64,000 nucleotides of DNA from Candidatus Defluviilinea gracilis (lineage in GTDB: Bacteria; Chloroflexota; Anaerolineae; Anaerolineales; Villigracilaceae). The notes below the pieces were generated by a model. The model worked only from the letters and a program-made list of their open reading frames with translations, ran no database searches and was not told where the DNA came from. Of this stretch, positions 33,034 to 40,954 are shown one piece after another. The stretch lies in assembly GCA_016716235.1 (NCBI GenBank), contig JADJWS010000007.1:124001-188000 (forward strand). The letters run 5' to 3'. Both the position numbers and the translations under genes were made by a program. Positions within the stretch are counted from its first letter, which is position 1; every line of letters starts with the position of its first letter.

Positions 33034-36000
33034 TCATTTTATTTGATAGTGACTCTGCAAACTGCGATACTTCAATTCCTTCTTGCGCATGGCTTGAATG
33101 GCGGAAGTCGCCGCAGTGGCGGAAGATAACGTCGTCAGCAATGGCACGTTCATGGCGATTGCGGCTTTGCGGATCTCGGCGCCATCGGTGTGCGCGTGCG
33201 GACCGAGCGGCGTGTTCAACACGAGTTGAATCTTTCCCGCGCGGATCAAATCCACGATTTGAGTTGAACCGTCTTGCGCTTTCTCGACTACTTCCACAGG
33301 CAAGCCCGCCTTCATGCACATATCCGCTGTGCCAGGCGTGGCGTATAAATTGAATCCCAGTCGGTGCATGTCGCGCGCAAATTTCAAGCCCGCGCTTTTA
33401 TCGTAATCGTTGACCGTGATCAAGACCGCGCCTGCATCGGGCAGGGCTTGTCCCGCCGCCGTTTGTGATTTTGCGAAAGCGTGACCAAAATGCGAGGCGT
33501 GTCCCATCACTTCGCCCGTCGAGTGCATTTCTGGTCCGAGCAGGGAACTGGAGCCAGGCAATTTTTTGAACGGGAAGACCGCTTCTTTGATGAAGAAGCC
33601 ATCCACTTGCGGCTCTTCGGTCACGCCAAGTTCTGCGAGCGTTTTACCAGCCATCACTTGCGCGGCGATATAGGCCATGTTCAAACTCGTCGCTTTGCTG
33701 GCGTAAGGCACAGTCCGCGAGGCGCGTGGGTTCACTTCCAACACATAGACGATTTCATCTTTCAGCGCGAACTGCACGTTCATCAACCCGCGCACGCCGA
33801 GCGCGAGTCCCAATTGTTCGGTGTATTCGCTCATAATGCCTTGATGATACGCGCTGACTTTATACGGCGGCAGAACGCACGCGGCATCGCCCGAATGCAC
33901 GCCCGCTTCTTCGATGTGTTGCATCACCGCGCCGACAACCACGCGCTCGCCATCGGCTAATGCGTCCACGTCAATTTCAAAAGCGTCTTCCAAAAATTTA
34001 TCAATCAAGATCGGTTGATTAGGAGCCGCCTCAATCGCCTGTTGAATGAAGCCTGCCAAATTGATTTCGGAATCCACGAGAGCCATTGCCCTGCCTCCCA
34101 ACACAAAAGACGGGCGGACTAAAACGGGATAGCCGATTCTTTCGGCGACTTCTCGCGCCTCTTCCAACGTGCGGGCGATTCCATTTTCAGGCTGGGGGAT
34201 GCCCAACTCTTTGAGCAGTTTCGCAAACGCTTCGCGGTCTTCGGAGAGTTGAATGGCATGGGGCGAGGTGCCTAAAATTTTGACTCCCGCCGCTTCGAGT
34301 CCCGCCGCCAGGTTGAGCGGAGTCTGCCCGCCGAACTGCACGATCACGCCGATTGGGTTTTCTCTATCAATGACATTGAGAACGTGTTCCAATGTGAGCG
34401 GTTCAAAATATAACCTGTCCGCCGTATCGTAATCGGTGGAGACAGTTTCAGGGTTGCAGTTATACATGATGGTTTCATAACCCATCTTCGATAAGGCAAA
34501 CGCCGCCTGACAGCAACAATAATCAAACTCAATGCCCTGACCAATGCGATTCGGTCCGCCGCCGAGGATCAATATTTTTTGCTGATCCGTCGGGCGTGAT
34601 TCATCGTCCATTTCATACGCGGAATAGAGATACGGCGTCTGCGCTTCAAACTCTGCGGCGCAAGTGTCTACTCGTTGAAATGTAGGTAATATTCCAAGAC
34701 TTTTGCGTAACTCACGGAATGAAGAATGCTGAATGAAGAATGAAGAATTTAAGAGCCGCGCAATGTGCGAGTCTGCGAATCCCATTTGCTTGGCTTCATG
34801 CAACAATGCTTTCAACTCCGCTTTCTGCATTCCGCCTTCTGCATTCCGCATTCCACCTTCTGCATTCTGCATTCTAAATTCTAACTTCTGCATTTCTTTC
34901 ATTTGCCCAAGAAACCATAGATCATAACCTGTGACTTTGGCGATTTCATCCAAACTCATGCCTTGCTGAATGGCGCGATACACGCGGAACAATCTATCGG
35001 CGCGGGGGACTTTCAGCGTGGCGAATGTCTCAGGTTCAGCAACCAGCTCGCGGCTGGGCCCAGAACCGTCGAGCGCGTCCACGCCGATTTCCAGTGATTG
35101 AATCGCTTTATTCAAGGCTTCGGGAAACGTCCTGCCCAACGCCATCGCTTCGCCGACTGATTTCATTTGCGGACCGAGCGTGGGATCCACGCCTGGAAAT
35201 TTTTCAAACGCCCAGCGCGGAATTTTGACGACGACATAATCGAGCGACGGTTCGAATGCGGCTTTGGTTTGTTTGGTGATGTCATTCGTGATTTCATCCA
35301 GCGTATACCCAACTGCAACCAACGCCGCCAATTTTGCAATTGGAAAACCTGTGGCTTTTGACGCGAGCGCCGACGAACGACTGACGCGCGGATTCATTTC
35401 GATGACGACGACGCGCCCCGTTTTTGGGTCCACGCCGAATTGCACATTCGAGCCGCCCGTTTCCACGCCGACGGCTGACAATACTTGATGAGCAAGGTCG
35501 CGCAGGATTTGATATTCGCGGTCGGTGAGCGTTTGCGCGGGCGCGACGGTGATGCTGTCGCCCGTATGCACGCCCATCGGGTCAAGATTTTCGATCGAAC
35601 AGACGACGACAAAGTTATTCGCTTTATCGCGCATCACTTCGAGTTCGTATTCCTTCCAACCCAAAACAGATTCTTCGAGCCACGCTTGCGCGATGGGTGA
35701 TTCGGAAATGGCGCTGCGAACCGCTTCGGCAAGTTGATTCGACTCATATACCCACGACGCGCCCGTGCCGCCCATCGCAAACGAAGCGCGGACTAAAACG
35801 GGATAGCCCGTTTCTTTGACGAGTTCTTCCGCTTCTTGCAACGAATATGCCGCTCCGCCGCGCGGGACAGGGATGTTATTTTTTTGCATTGTCTCACGAA
35901 AGAGCAAACGATCTTCGGCGGCTTTGATGGCATTGAGATTCGCGCCGATGAGTTGCACGCCGTATTTTTCGAGCACGCCGTTTTCGCTCAATGCCAGCGC

Positions 36001-36291
36001 GAGATTCAAACCCGTCTGCCCGCCGACGGTGGGGAGCATGGCGTCTGGTTTTTCTTGCGCGATGATGGCTTCCAGCGCTTCGGGGGTGAGCGGTTCGATG
36101 TACGTCGCGTCGGCAATTTCGGGGTCGGTCATAATCGTGGCGGGATTTGAATTGACCAGTACGACGCGATAGCCTTCCGCTTTCAAGGCTTTGACGGCTT
36201 GCGTGCCAGAGTAATCAAACTCCGCGGCTTGACCGATGACGATGGCTCCAGAGCCAGGGACGAGGATGGTGTGGATATCGGTGCGTTTCAT
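33034..36291 (-). CDS. carB: Carbamoyl-phosphate synthase large chain
   Basis: A 1085-residue synthase with two ATP-grasp halves; it makes carbamoyl phosphate for arginine and pyrimidines from the ammonia passed by CarA. Both halves show the expected motifs (GSGAIVIGQAAEFDYSGTQ; GGGPNRIGQGIEFDYCCCQ; SRSSALASKATG; SRTVPYASKATS), and the C-terminal MGS-like regulatory domain is there. Residues about 463-492 and 512-523, in the oligomerisation domain between the halves, are coded by stuttering repeats (words MQNAEGG and NSSFFIQHSSF). These look like insertions into that flexible region. It follows carA after 152 nt of repeat DNA. Confidence 0.95.
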   Translation of the reverse strand: MKRTDIHTILVPGSGAIVIGQAAEFDYSGTQAVKALKAEGYRVVLVNSNPATIMTDPEIADATYIEPLTPEALEAIIAQEKPDAMLPTVGGQTGLNLALALSENGVLEKYGVQLIGANLNAIKAAEDRLLFRETMQKNNIPVPRGGAAYSLQEAEELVKETGYPVLVRASFAMGGTGASWVYESNQLAEAVRSAISESPIAQAWLEESVLGWKEYELEVMRDKANNFVVVCSIENLDPMGVHTGDSITVAPAQTLTDREYQILRDLAHQVLSAVGVETGGSNVQFGVDPKTGRVVVIEMNPRVSRSSALASKATGFPIAKLAALVAVGYTLDEITNDITKQTKAAFEPSLDYVVVKIPRWAFEKFPGVDPTLGPQMKSVGEAMALGRTFPEALNKAIQSLEIGVDALDGSGPSRELVAEPETFATLKVPRADRLFRVYRAIQQGMSLDEIAKVTGYDLWFLGQMKEMQKLEFRMQNAEGGMRNAEGGMQKAELKALLHEAKQMGFADSHIARLLNSSFFIQHSSFRELRKSLGILPTFQRVDTCAAEFEAQTPYLYSAYEMDDESRPTDQQKILILGGGPNRIGQGIEFDYCCCQAAFALSKMGYETIMYNCNPETVSTDYDTADRLYFEPLTLEHVLNVIDRENPIGVIVQFGGQTPLNLAAGLEAAGVKILGTSPHAIQLSEDREAFAKLLKELGIPQPENGIARTLEEAREVAERIGYPVLVRPSFVLGGRAMALVDSEINLAGFIQQAIEAAPNQPILIDKFLEDAFEIDVDALADGERVVVGAVMQHIEEAGVHSGDAACVLPPYKVSAYHQGIMSEYTEQLGLALGVRGLMNVQFALKDEIVYVLEVNPRASRTVPYASKATSLNMAYIAAQVMAGKTLAELGVTEEPQVDGFFIKEAVFPFKKLPGSSSLLGPEMHSTGEVMGHASHFGHAFAKSQTAAGQALPDAGAVLITVNDYDKSAGLKFARDMHRLGFNLYATPGTADMCMKAGLPVEVVEKAQDGSTQIVDLIRAGKIQLVLNTPLGPHAHTDGAEIRKAAIAMNVPLLTTLSSATAATSAIQAMRKKELKYRSLQSHYQIK
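34720..34905. repeat. GAATGCAGAAT-type stutters inside carB
   Basis: Two blocks: 34720-34755 (gaatgaagaatgctgaatg) and about 34815-34905 (ttctgcattccgccttctgc and so on), separated by real carB sequence (FADSHIARLL). Both are in frame without stops. Confidence 0.85.
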
Positions 36292-36303
36292 AAAATACCC
36301 TGT

Positions 36304-36425
36304 TGGTCGAGTAGCCCCGAATGTTTTTTGAGGGGCGTATCGAGACCAACGCTTTTCAAGTTATTTTTTGTTTGAATGTAACTTGATGGTCTCGATACGG
36401 CGGAAGAGCACCGCCTACTCGACCA
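36304..36425. repeat. TGGTCGAGTAG-type palindromic element, copy 2 of 3
   Basis: A 122-bp element: tggtcgagtag ... cgtatcgagaccaa, an AT-rich middle, then tggtctcgatacgg ... ctactcgacca. It fills almost the whole gap between carA and carB. Confidence 0.85.
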
Positions 36426-36443
36426 TCGAAGTTGGATTGAATT

Positions 36444-37598
36444 TTATTTTCCATTTTTATCCCCAATCATCCCAAAGAATTCTCCAAAAATATCCTGCGC
36501 GTCATGCGGACCTGAAGCGGCTTCGGGATGAAACTGCACGCTGAAGACGGGTTTGTTTTTCATCCGTAACCCTTCCAACGAATCGTCGTTCAAACTTTTG
36601 TAAGTGATTTCCACTTCGTCTTTATTTAACTCCCCTTCAGTGACGCAGTAATTATGATTTTGAGCCGTGATGAGAACTTTCCCGCTGGGCAGATGTTGTA
36701 CGGGATGATTCGCGCCGTGATGACCAAATTTGAGTTTGTGCGTATCCGCTCCCAAGGCTCTGCCGATCAATTGATGCCCTAAGCAAATTCCAAATATTGG
36801 AATGTCGCTTGCAATCAATTCACTGACCGCCTTCACCGCATAAGGTAAACCCGCTGGGTCGCCAGGTCCGTTGGAGAGGAAGACCCCATCGGGACTCAAT
36901 GCTAAAACTTCGTCCGCAGTTGTGTCGGCTGGAACGACGGTCACATTCGCGCCGTAAATTGAAAGATGCCGCAGGATATTTTCTTTAACTCCAAAATCAT
37001 AAGCGACGATTGACCATGGACGATTGACTATGTTCTTTCCATTGTCTATGGTCTGTGGTCTATGGTCTACTATCCATTTGCTTCCCTCATCATCCACCCA
37101 ATGATAAGGCTCCGCGCAAGTCACTTCCTTGACCACATCGCGTCCGTCGAGTCCTTCCCATGCTCGCGCCAGCTTCAACAACGCATTTGCCGATGTTCCT
37201 TTTGTGGAGAGCGCAGCTTTTTGAACGCCGCCATCGCGCAATTTGCGAGTGAGCCAACGCGTATCCACGCCGCTGATGCCTGGCACATGATGTTGCGCAA
37301 GCCAGTCAGATAAAGAAAGCGCCGAACGCCAATTTGAGACGACAGGACTCAGTGAACGAATCACCGCCGCCGAAACTTGCGGCTTTGCCGATTCATCATC
37401 TTCCAAATTGATGCCCACATTGCCGATGTGTGAAACTGTAAATAAAACGCCTTGTCCACGATACGAGGGGTCGGTCAAAATTTCCTGATAGCCTGTCATG
37501 CTGGTGTTGAAGACCAATTCAAACACGGCGTCTGTTTTTGCTCCAAAGGCTTTGCCTTCAATAATGATTCCATCTTCCAATACAAGTGTTGCGGTCAT
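36444..37598 (-). CDS. carA: Carbamoyl-phosphate synthase small chain
   Basis: A 384-residue glutaminase subunit. The small-chain N-domain is intact (FNTSMTGYQEILTDPSY). The class I GATase has the nucleophile Cys in GICLGHQLIG and His-Glu near QFHPEAASGP. Residues about 175-197, just before the GATase strand YDFGVKENILR, are coded by a stutter of tggtctatggtc-type words and seem inserted in the inter-domain linker. AAAGGA is 8 nt before ATG 37598. It is preceded by its own Arg-codon leader and terminator. Confidence 0.95.
   Translation of the reverse strand: MTATLVLEDGIIIEGKAFGAKTDAVFELVFNTSMTGYQEILTDPSYRGQGVLFTVSHIGNVGINLEDDESAKPQVSAAVIRSLSPVVSNWRSALSLSDWLAQHHVPGISGVDTRWLTRKLRDGGVQKAALSTKGTSANALLKLARAWEGLDGRDVVKEVTCAEPYHWVDDEGSKWIVDHRPQTIDNGKNIVNRPWSIVAYDFGVKENILRHLSIYGANVTVVPADTTADEVLALSPDGVFLSNGPGDPAGLPYAVKAVSELIASDIPIFGICLGHQLIGRALGADTHKLKFGHHGANHPVQHLPSGKVLITAQNHNYCVTEGELNKDEVEITYKSLNDDSLEGLRMKNKPVFSVQFHPEAASGPHDAQDIFGEFFGMIGDKNGK
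37005..37075. repeat. TGGTCTATGGTC stutter inside carA
   Basis: Words gattgaccatggacgattgac, tccattgtctatggtctgtgg and tctatggtctac lie in frame in the linker between the two CarA domains. Similar words occur at 52185-52250 and at the end of lysJ. Confidence 0.8.
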
Positions 37599-37623
37599 GC
37601 GTCAATCCTTTCGTGAGTTCCAC

Positions 37624-37658
37624 ATAAAAAAATAACCCTCCAAAGGAGGGTTATTTTT
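37624..37658 (-). terminator. Attenuator terminator before carA
   Basis: A 14-bp perfect stem (37628-37641 with 37645-37658, loop aaa) ending in a minus-strand T run. Its 5' arm touches the leader stop codon. The leader segment AAAGGTTGGATTATTTT (about 37718-37702) can pair with the 5' arm and loop to form the antiterminator. Confidence 0.88.
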
Positions 37659-37773
37659 AATTAACATTTTCGATGCAATCCTGAATCGCGCCTGTCAAAT
37701 CAAAATAATCCAACCTTTCGAGAAAAGTTAGTTTTGAACGACGGGTACGATGGATGGAAAACTGCGCGAACAT
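37657..37773 (-). CDS. Arginine leader peptide of carAB
   Basis: A 38-residue leader peptide MFAQFSIHRTRRSKLTFLER... with Arg at 9, 11, 12 and 20. The start ATG at 37773 is 10 nt from the TAGAAT box. The longer upstream frame is dismissed because the promoter falls within it. The antiterminator begins 19 nt after codon 12. The order and positions of R9, R11-R12-S13-K14 and R20-L21 are the same as in the argG leader, so the two share ancestry. Confidence 0.8.
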   Translation of the reverse strand: MFAQFSIHRTRRSKLTFLERLDYFDLTGAIQDCIENVN

Positions 37774-37783
37774 ATCGGGCGGT

Positions 37784-37811
37784 ATTCTACTATCAACATG
37801 GCGTGTGTCAA
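37784..37811 (-). promoter_or_regulatory. Promoter of carAB
   Basis: Minus strand: TTGACA (37806-37811), 16 nt, TAGAAT (37784-37789), then 10 nt to the leader ATG. Confidence 0.88.
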
Positions 37812-37919
37812 GATTTTTACAGGATACCGATTCAAAAAAACTGAAGTTAATCATTCGATCAAACAAAATATGTCTGACAAATATATAAAACCAAAATGAA
37901 AATTGACGCGTCAAAACCA

Positions 37920-37947
37920 TTGACATATTTCATATCACGATTAGAAT
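37920..37947 (+). promoter_or_regulatory. Promoter of the lysine operon
   Basis: TTGACA at 37920-37925, 16 nt, TAGAAT at 37942-37947, then exactly 10 nt to the leader ATG. It is divergent from the carAB promoter, 108 nt away. Confidence 0.88.
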
Positions 37948-37957
37948 TCGCCCCATC

Positions 37958-38083
37958 ATGTTTAGAGATAAAGCAAGTATTCTGATGGAAGCCAAATCAA
38001 AGCGCAAGCCCATCTCCACAACTTCGGTTGTCGGGATTGGGCTGGCTTCGGTTGAACAGAATCAGAAAAAGGACTTGCTGTAG
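37958..38083 (+). CDS. Lysine leader peptide of the homocitrate synthase operon
   Basis: A 41-residue leader peptide MFRDKASILMEAKSKRKPIS... with Lys at 5, 13, 15 and 17. It is nearly leaderless. Eighteen nt after codon 17 begins GTTGTCGG (38027-38034), which can pair perfectly with CCGACAAC of the terminator; more pairing follows through GGGC and GCTT. A ribosome stalled at AKSKRK for lack of lysyl-tRNA would let this form and allow expression of the lysine genes. Confidence 0.8.
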   Translation: MFRDKASILMEAKSKRKPISTTSVVGIGLASVEQNQKKDLL

Positions 38084-38109
38084 TTCTTTGTATCTATCTG
38101 TATACCGCC

Positions 38110-38147
38110 AAAGCGCCCTCCGACAACGGAGGGCGCTTTTTATTTTC
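38110..38147 (+). terminator. Attenuator terminator of the lysine operon
   Basis: A 13-bp perfect stem (38110-38122 with 38127-38139, loop acaa) followed by TTTTTATTTT. It lies 26 nt after the leader stop and 18 nt before the homocitrate synthase start. Confidence 0.92.
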
Positions 38148-38164
38148 GTTGCAAAGGAAACTTT

Positions 38165-39547
38165 ATGCTTGAAATTTTAGATACAACCTTACGTGAAGGC
38201 GAACAAACTCCTTACGTCAACTTCACGGTGGAGGAAAAAATCCGCATTGCTCAAATGCTGGATGATGTGGGCGTGGAGATGATCGAAGCGGGCGATCCGT
38301 CCGTCTCAAAAAATGTGGCAAATGCGATTGAACAAATCGCCTCGCTCGGACTTCGGGCTGAGGTGGTCGCCCATAGCATTGCCTCCCGCTCAGGCATTGA
38401 CCGCGCCAAAGCCTGCGGCGCGGACCGCGTCGCCATCTTTTACGCCACGTCCAAAATTCATTTGGACGAGAAGTTGCACAAAACGCCAGCGCAAGCCATT
38501 GAAATCATCCGCGAGCATATTTGCTATGCAAAAAGTTTGGGACTCAAAGTCCGCTACACGCCCGAAGACGCGACGCGCACCGAGTTTGATTTTCTCGTTC
38601 AAATTTGCAACGCCGCCATTGAAGCGGGCGCGGACCGCATCAGCTTTGCCGACACGCTGGGCATCATGCAACCGCACACCATGTTCGAGCGCGTCTCCGC
38701 ATTGCGCGAGGTTCTGCATCCCTGTCAAATGGATTTGCATTGCCACGACGATTACGGACTCGCCTTAGCCAACGCCATGTCTGGGATTCGCGCGGGCGCA
38801 AACTGCATCCACACCACAGTCAACGGTTTGGGAGAAAGAACAGGCATCCCCGATTTAGCCGAAACGATTTTATCTTTTCATAACCTGGAAGGGATTCAAA
38901 AATATAACATCCAACCGTTGATGGAGCTTTCCAGTTATCTCGAAAAAATTTCTGGCTTCTTTCTTTCGCCAAATAAACCCATCACGGGACAAAACGCCTT
39001 CAGCCACAAAAGCGGAGTGCACACGAACGGCGTGTTGAAAGACCCGCGTACCTACGAGCCGTTTGATCCAGCCCTGCTTGGGCGCGAGCGAAAAATTGTG
39101 ATTGATAAATACACAGGCAAAAGCGCGGTCGCTTCGCGTTTGGAAGAATACGGCATCGAGGTCAGCGCCGCAGAGTTGGAGGTGATCGTCTCGCGCATCA
39201 AAAATATCGGCGATGAACGGAAACAACTCTTCGACGCGGATATTTTGGAGATCGCCGAGCAGGTGACGGGTAGAGAGAGCGACGTGATCCCCCGCGACAT
39301 CAGCGCGATGTTGATGGTCGAAGTCGAGTCGCATGTGTACACCTCATCGGTCGTCCGCCGTATGCGTGGGTTGACAAACGTCTCCAATGTCTATGAAATC
39401 ACAGGCGACTTTGACATCAGCGCGTTTGTGAATGTTGAAAATGTGATGGCGTTGAACAACCTGATCGAAGAAGTCCGCACTGTGCAAGGCGTGAAGCGGA
39501 CGGATACGAAAATGGTTTTGAAAAAATATAACGGAAGTAATAAATGA
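38165..39547 (+). CDS. Homocitrate synthase with C-terminal RAM/ACT-like domain
   Basis: A 460-residue LeuA-family enzyme that condenses 2-oxoglutarate and acetyl-CoA, the first step of the aminoadipate lysine route. Seen are LDTTLREGEQTP, the metal-binding HCHDDYGLALAN and GLGERTGIPDL. Family members without an extra domain end near 375-380; here residues about 380-455 form an extra alpha/beta domain like the RAM (Lrp/AsnC ligand-binding) module, which may bind lysine for feedback control. AAAGGA precedes ATG 38165. Homocitrate over isopropylmalate synthase is chosen from the operon. Confidence 0.9.
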   Translation: MLEILDTTLREGEQTPYVNFTVEEKIRIAQMLDDVGVEMIEAGDPSVSKNVANAIEQIASLGLRAEVVAHSIASRSGIDRAKACGADRVAIFYATSKIHLDEKLHKTPAQAIEIIREHICYAKSLGLKVRYTPEDATRTEFDFLVQICNAAIEAGADRISFADTLGIMQPHTMFERVSALREVLHPCQMDLHCHDDYGLALANAMSGIRAGANCIHTTVNGLGERTGIPDLAETILSFHNLEGIQKYNIQPLMELSSYLEKISGFFLSPNKPITGQNAFSHKSGVHTNGVLKDPRTYEPFDPALLGRERKIVIDKYTGKSAVASRLEEYGIEVSAAELEVIVSRIKNIGDERKQLFDADILEIAEQVTGRESDVIPRDISAMLMVEVESHVYTSSVVRRMRGLTNVSNVYEITGDFDISAFVNVENVMALNNLIEEVRTVQGVKRTDTKMVLKKYNGSNK

Positions 39548-39590
39548 AGAAGTAAGAATGCAGAATATTTGAATAAAGAATACAGAATAA
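39545..39590. repeat. GAATGCAGAATATTTGAATAAAG stutter
   Basis: Between homocitrate synthase and lysT; words gaagaagtaagaatgcagaat and aataaagaatacagaataaaa belong to the GAATGCAGAAT family. Confidence 0.75.
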
Positions 39591-39602
39591 AAAGGAGAAT
39601 CT

Positions 39603-40865
39603 ATGGGTACTTTAGTCGAAGAAATTTTTTCTCGCAAAGCGGGCAGGCAGGTGCAAGCGGGTGAAATTTTGTTATTGGACGTGGACTACATTATGAGTCA
39701 CGACAACACCACGCCGCTCGCCATCAAAGCCTTTCGCGATATTGGCAAACCGATTTTTGATAAAAACAAAATCGTGATTCATTTTGACCACGCCTACCCC
39801 GCCCCGAATATTTTGGCGGCGGAGAATCACAAAAAGATCATTGAATTCGTGAAAGAACAGGAATTGCCGCATCTTTTGCATCAGGGCGTTTGCCATCAGG
39901 TGATGATCGAAGAAGGCTACATCACGCCTGGCGCAATCGTCATCGGCGCGGATTCGCATTCCAACACCTATGGTGCGATGGGCGCGTTCGGCGCGGGGCT
40001 TGGCTCTACTGAAATTGGCGTGGCTTGGGTGACGGGCAAATGCTGGTTCAAAGTCCCTGAGACGATTCGCGTGGAATTAAGCGGACAGGCGCAACACGGC
40101 GTCTATGCCAAAGACGTGATGATTCACATCGCGGGTTTGCTCGGCATGGACGGCGGCACGTATCGCTCGGTGGAGTTCGGCGGAGAATATATTGACAACC
40201 TGCCCATGCACGAACGAATCGTTTTCCCAAACATGTCCACTGAAATTGGGGCGAAATGCGGCTTGATCGCGGCGGACGAAGTGACGATCAACTATCTCGA
40301 AAGCCAGACTCCAGCCGAAGGTCCGTTTGAAGCGTTGCGTCCGATCAATCCGCGCTATGAACGCATCCTTGAAATTGACGTTTCAACTTTAACGCCGCAA
40401 GTGGCTTGCCATCCCGATGTGGACAACGTCAAACCGCTGAGCGAAGTCGAAGGCTTGGATGTGCATGAAGTGTATATCGGCACTTGCACGAACGCGCGCT
40501 ATGAAGATTTGGAAATTGTGGCGAATATGTTGCGAGGCAAAAAAGTGAACCCGCTTGTGCGCGTCATCGTCACGCCCGCCAGCGACCGCATTTACAAAAA
40601 AGCGTTGAAGAATGGCTTGATCGAAATTTTGATGGATGCGGGTTGCACCGTGACGGGTTCGGGTTGCGGCGCGTGCATTGGTCGTCACGGCGGAATTCTT
40701 GCGCCAGGCGAACGCGCATTGACCACGATGAATCGTAACTTCATCGGTCGCATGGGAAGCCCGCTATCGGAAATTTATTTAGCGAGTCCCGCCACCGCCG
40801 CCGCCACCGCGCTCACTGGAAAAATTACAGATCCGCGCAATCTATTAATGCAAATTGCAGAATGA
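39603..40865 (+). CDS. lysT: Homoaconitase large subunit
   Basis: A 420-residue aconitase-superfamily subunit for homocitrate to homoisocitrate conversion. The [4Fe-4S] ligands are in YIGTCTNARYED and GSGCGACIGRHGG. GADSHSNTYGAMGAFGAGLGSTE is standard. It is of the LeuC/HacA type; homoaconitase is inferred from the lysine operon rather than from residues. AAGGAG lies 5 nt upstream. Confidence 0.9.
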   Translation: MGTLVEEIFSRKAGRQVQAGEILLLDVDYIMSHDNTTPLAIKAFRDIGKPIFDKNKIVIHFDHAYPAPNILAAENHKKIIEFVKEQELPHLLHQGVCHQVMIEEGYITPGAIVIGADSHSNTYGAMGAFGAGLGSTEIGVAWVTGKCWFKVPETIRVELSGQAQHGVYAKDVMIHIAGLLGMDGGTYRSVEFGGEYIDNLPMHERIVFPNMSTEIGAKCGLIAADEVTINYLESQTPAEGPFEALRPINPRYERILEIDVSTLTPQVACHPDVDNVKPLSEVEGLDVHEVYIGTCTNARYEDLEIVANMLRGKKVNPLVRVIVTPASDRIYKKALKNGLIEILMDAGCTVTGSGCGACIGRHGGILAPGERALTTMNRNFIGRMGSPLSEIYLASPATAAATALTGKITDPRNLLMQIAE

Positions 40866-40870
40866 AGTTT

Positions 40871-40937
40871 GTAGGGCGGGTTTTTAACCCGCCATTCATC
40901 AAAATATAAAAAGCGTCAGGCTACAAGCCTGACCTAC
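40871..40937. repeat. Two-hairpin 67-bp element, copy B
   Basis: Hairpin GGCGGGTTTTTAACCCGCC, spacer, hairpin TCAGGCTACAAGCCTGA, between lysT and lysU. It is the reverse complement of the element at 28510-28577. Confidence 0.85.
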
Positions 40938-40954
40938 GAAAGAAGGAGATTCTT

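Noticed and set aside
32825..33319. A 164-codon gene in the argG leader region
   Set aside because: The long form runs through the promoter hexamers at 32946-32973 and over the end of carB; only the last 36 codons fit a leader.
36304..36425. Transcription terminator between carA and carB
   Set aside because: The hairpins lack T runs and the same element is scattered elsewhere, so it is called a repeat.
37657..37926. An 89-codon gene before carA
   Set aside because: The first 51 codons cover the -35 and -10 boxes, so they cannot be in the message from that promoter.
32825..38147. T-box riboswitches in front of argG, carA and homocitrate synthase
   Set aside because: The leaders are short and translated, and no T-box bulge sequence (TGGNACC type) or specifier stem is seen.
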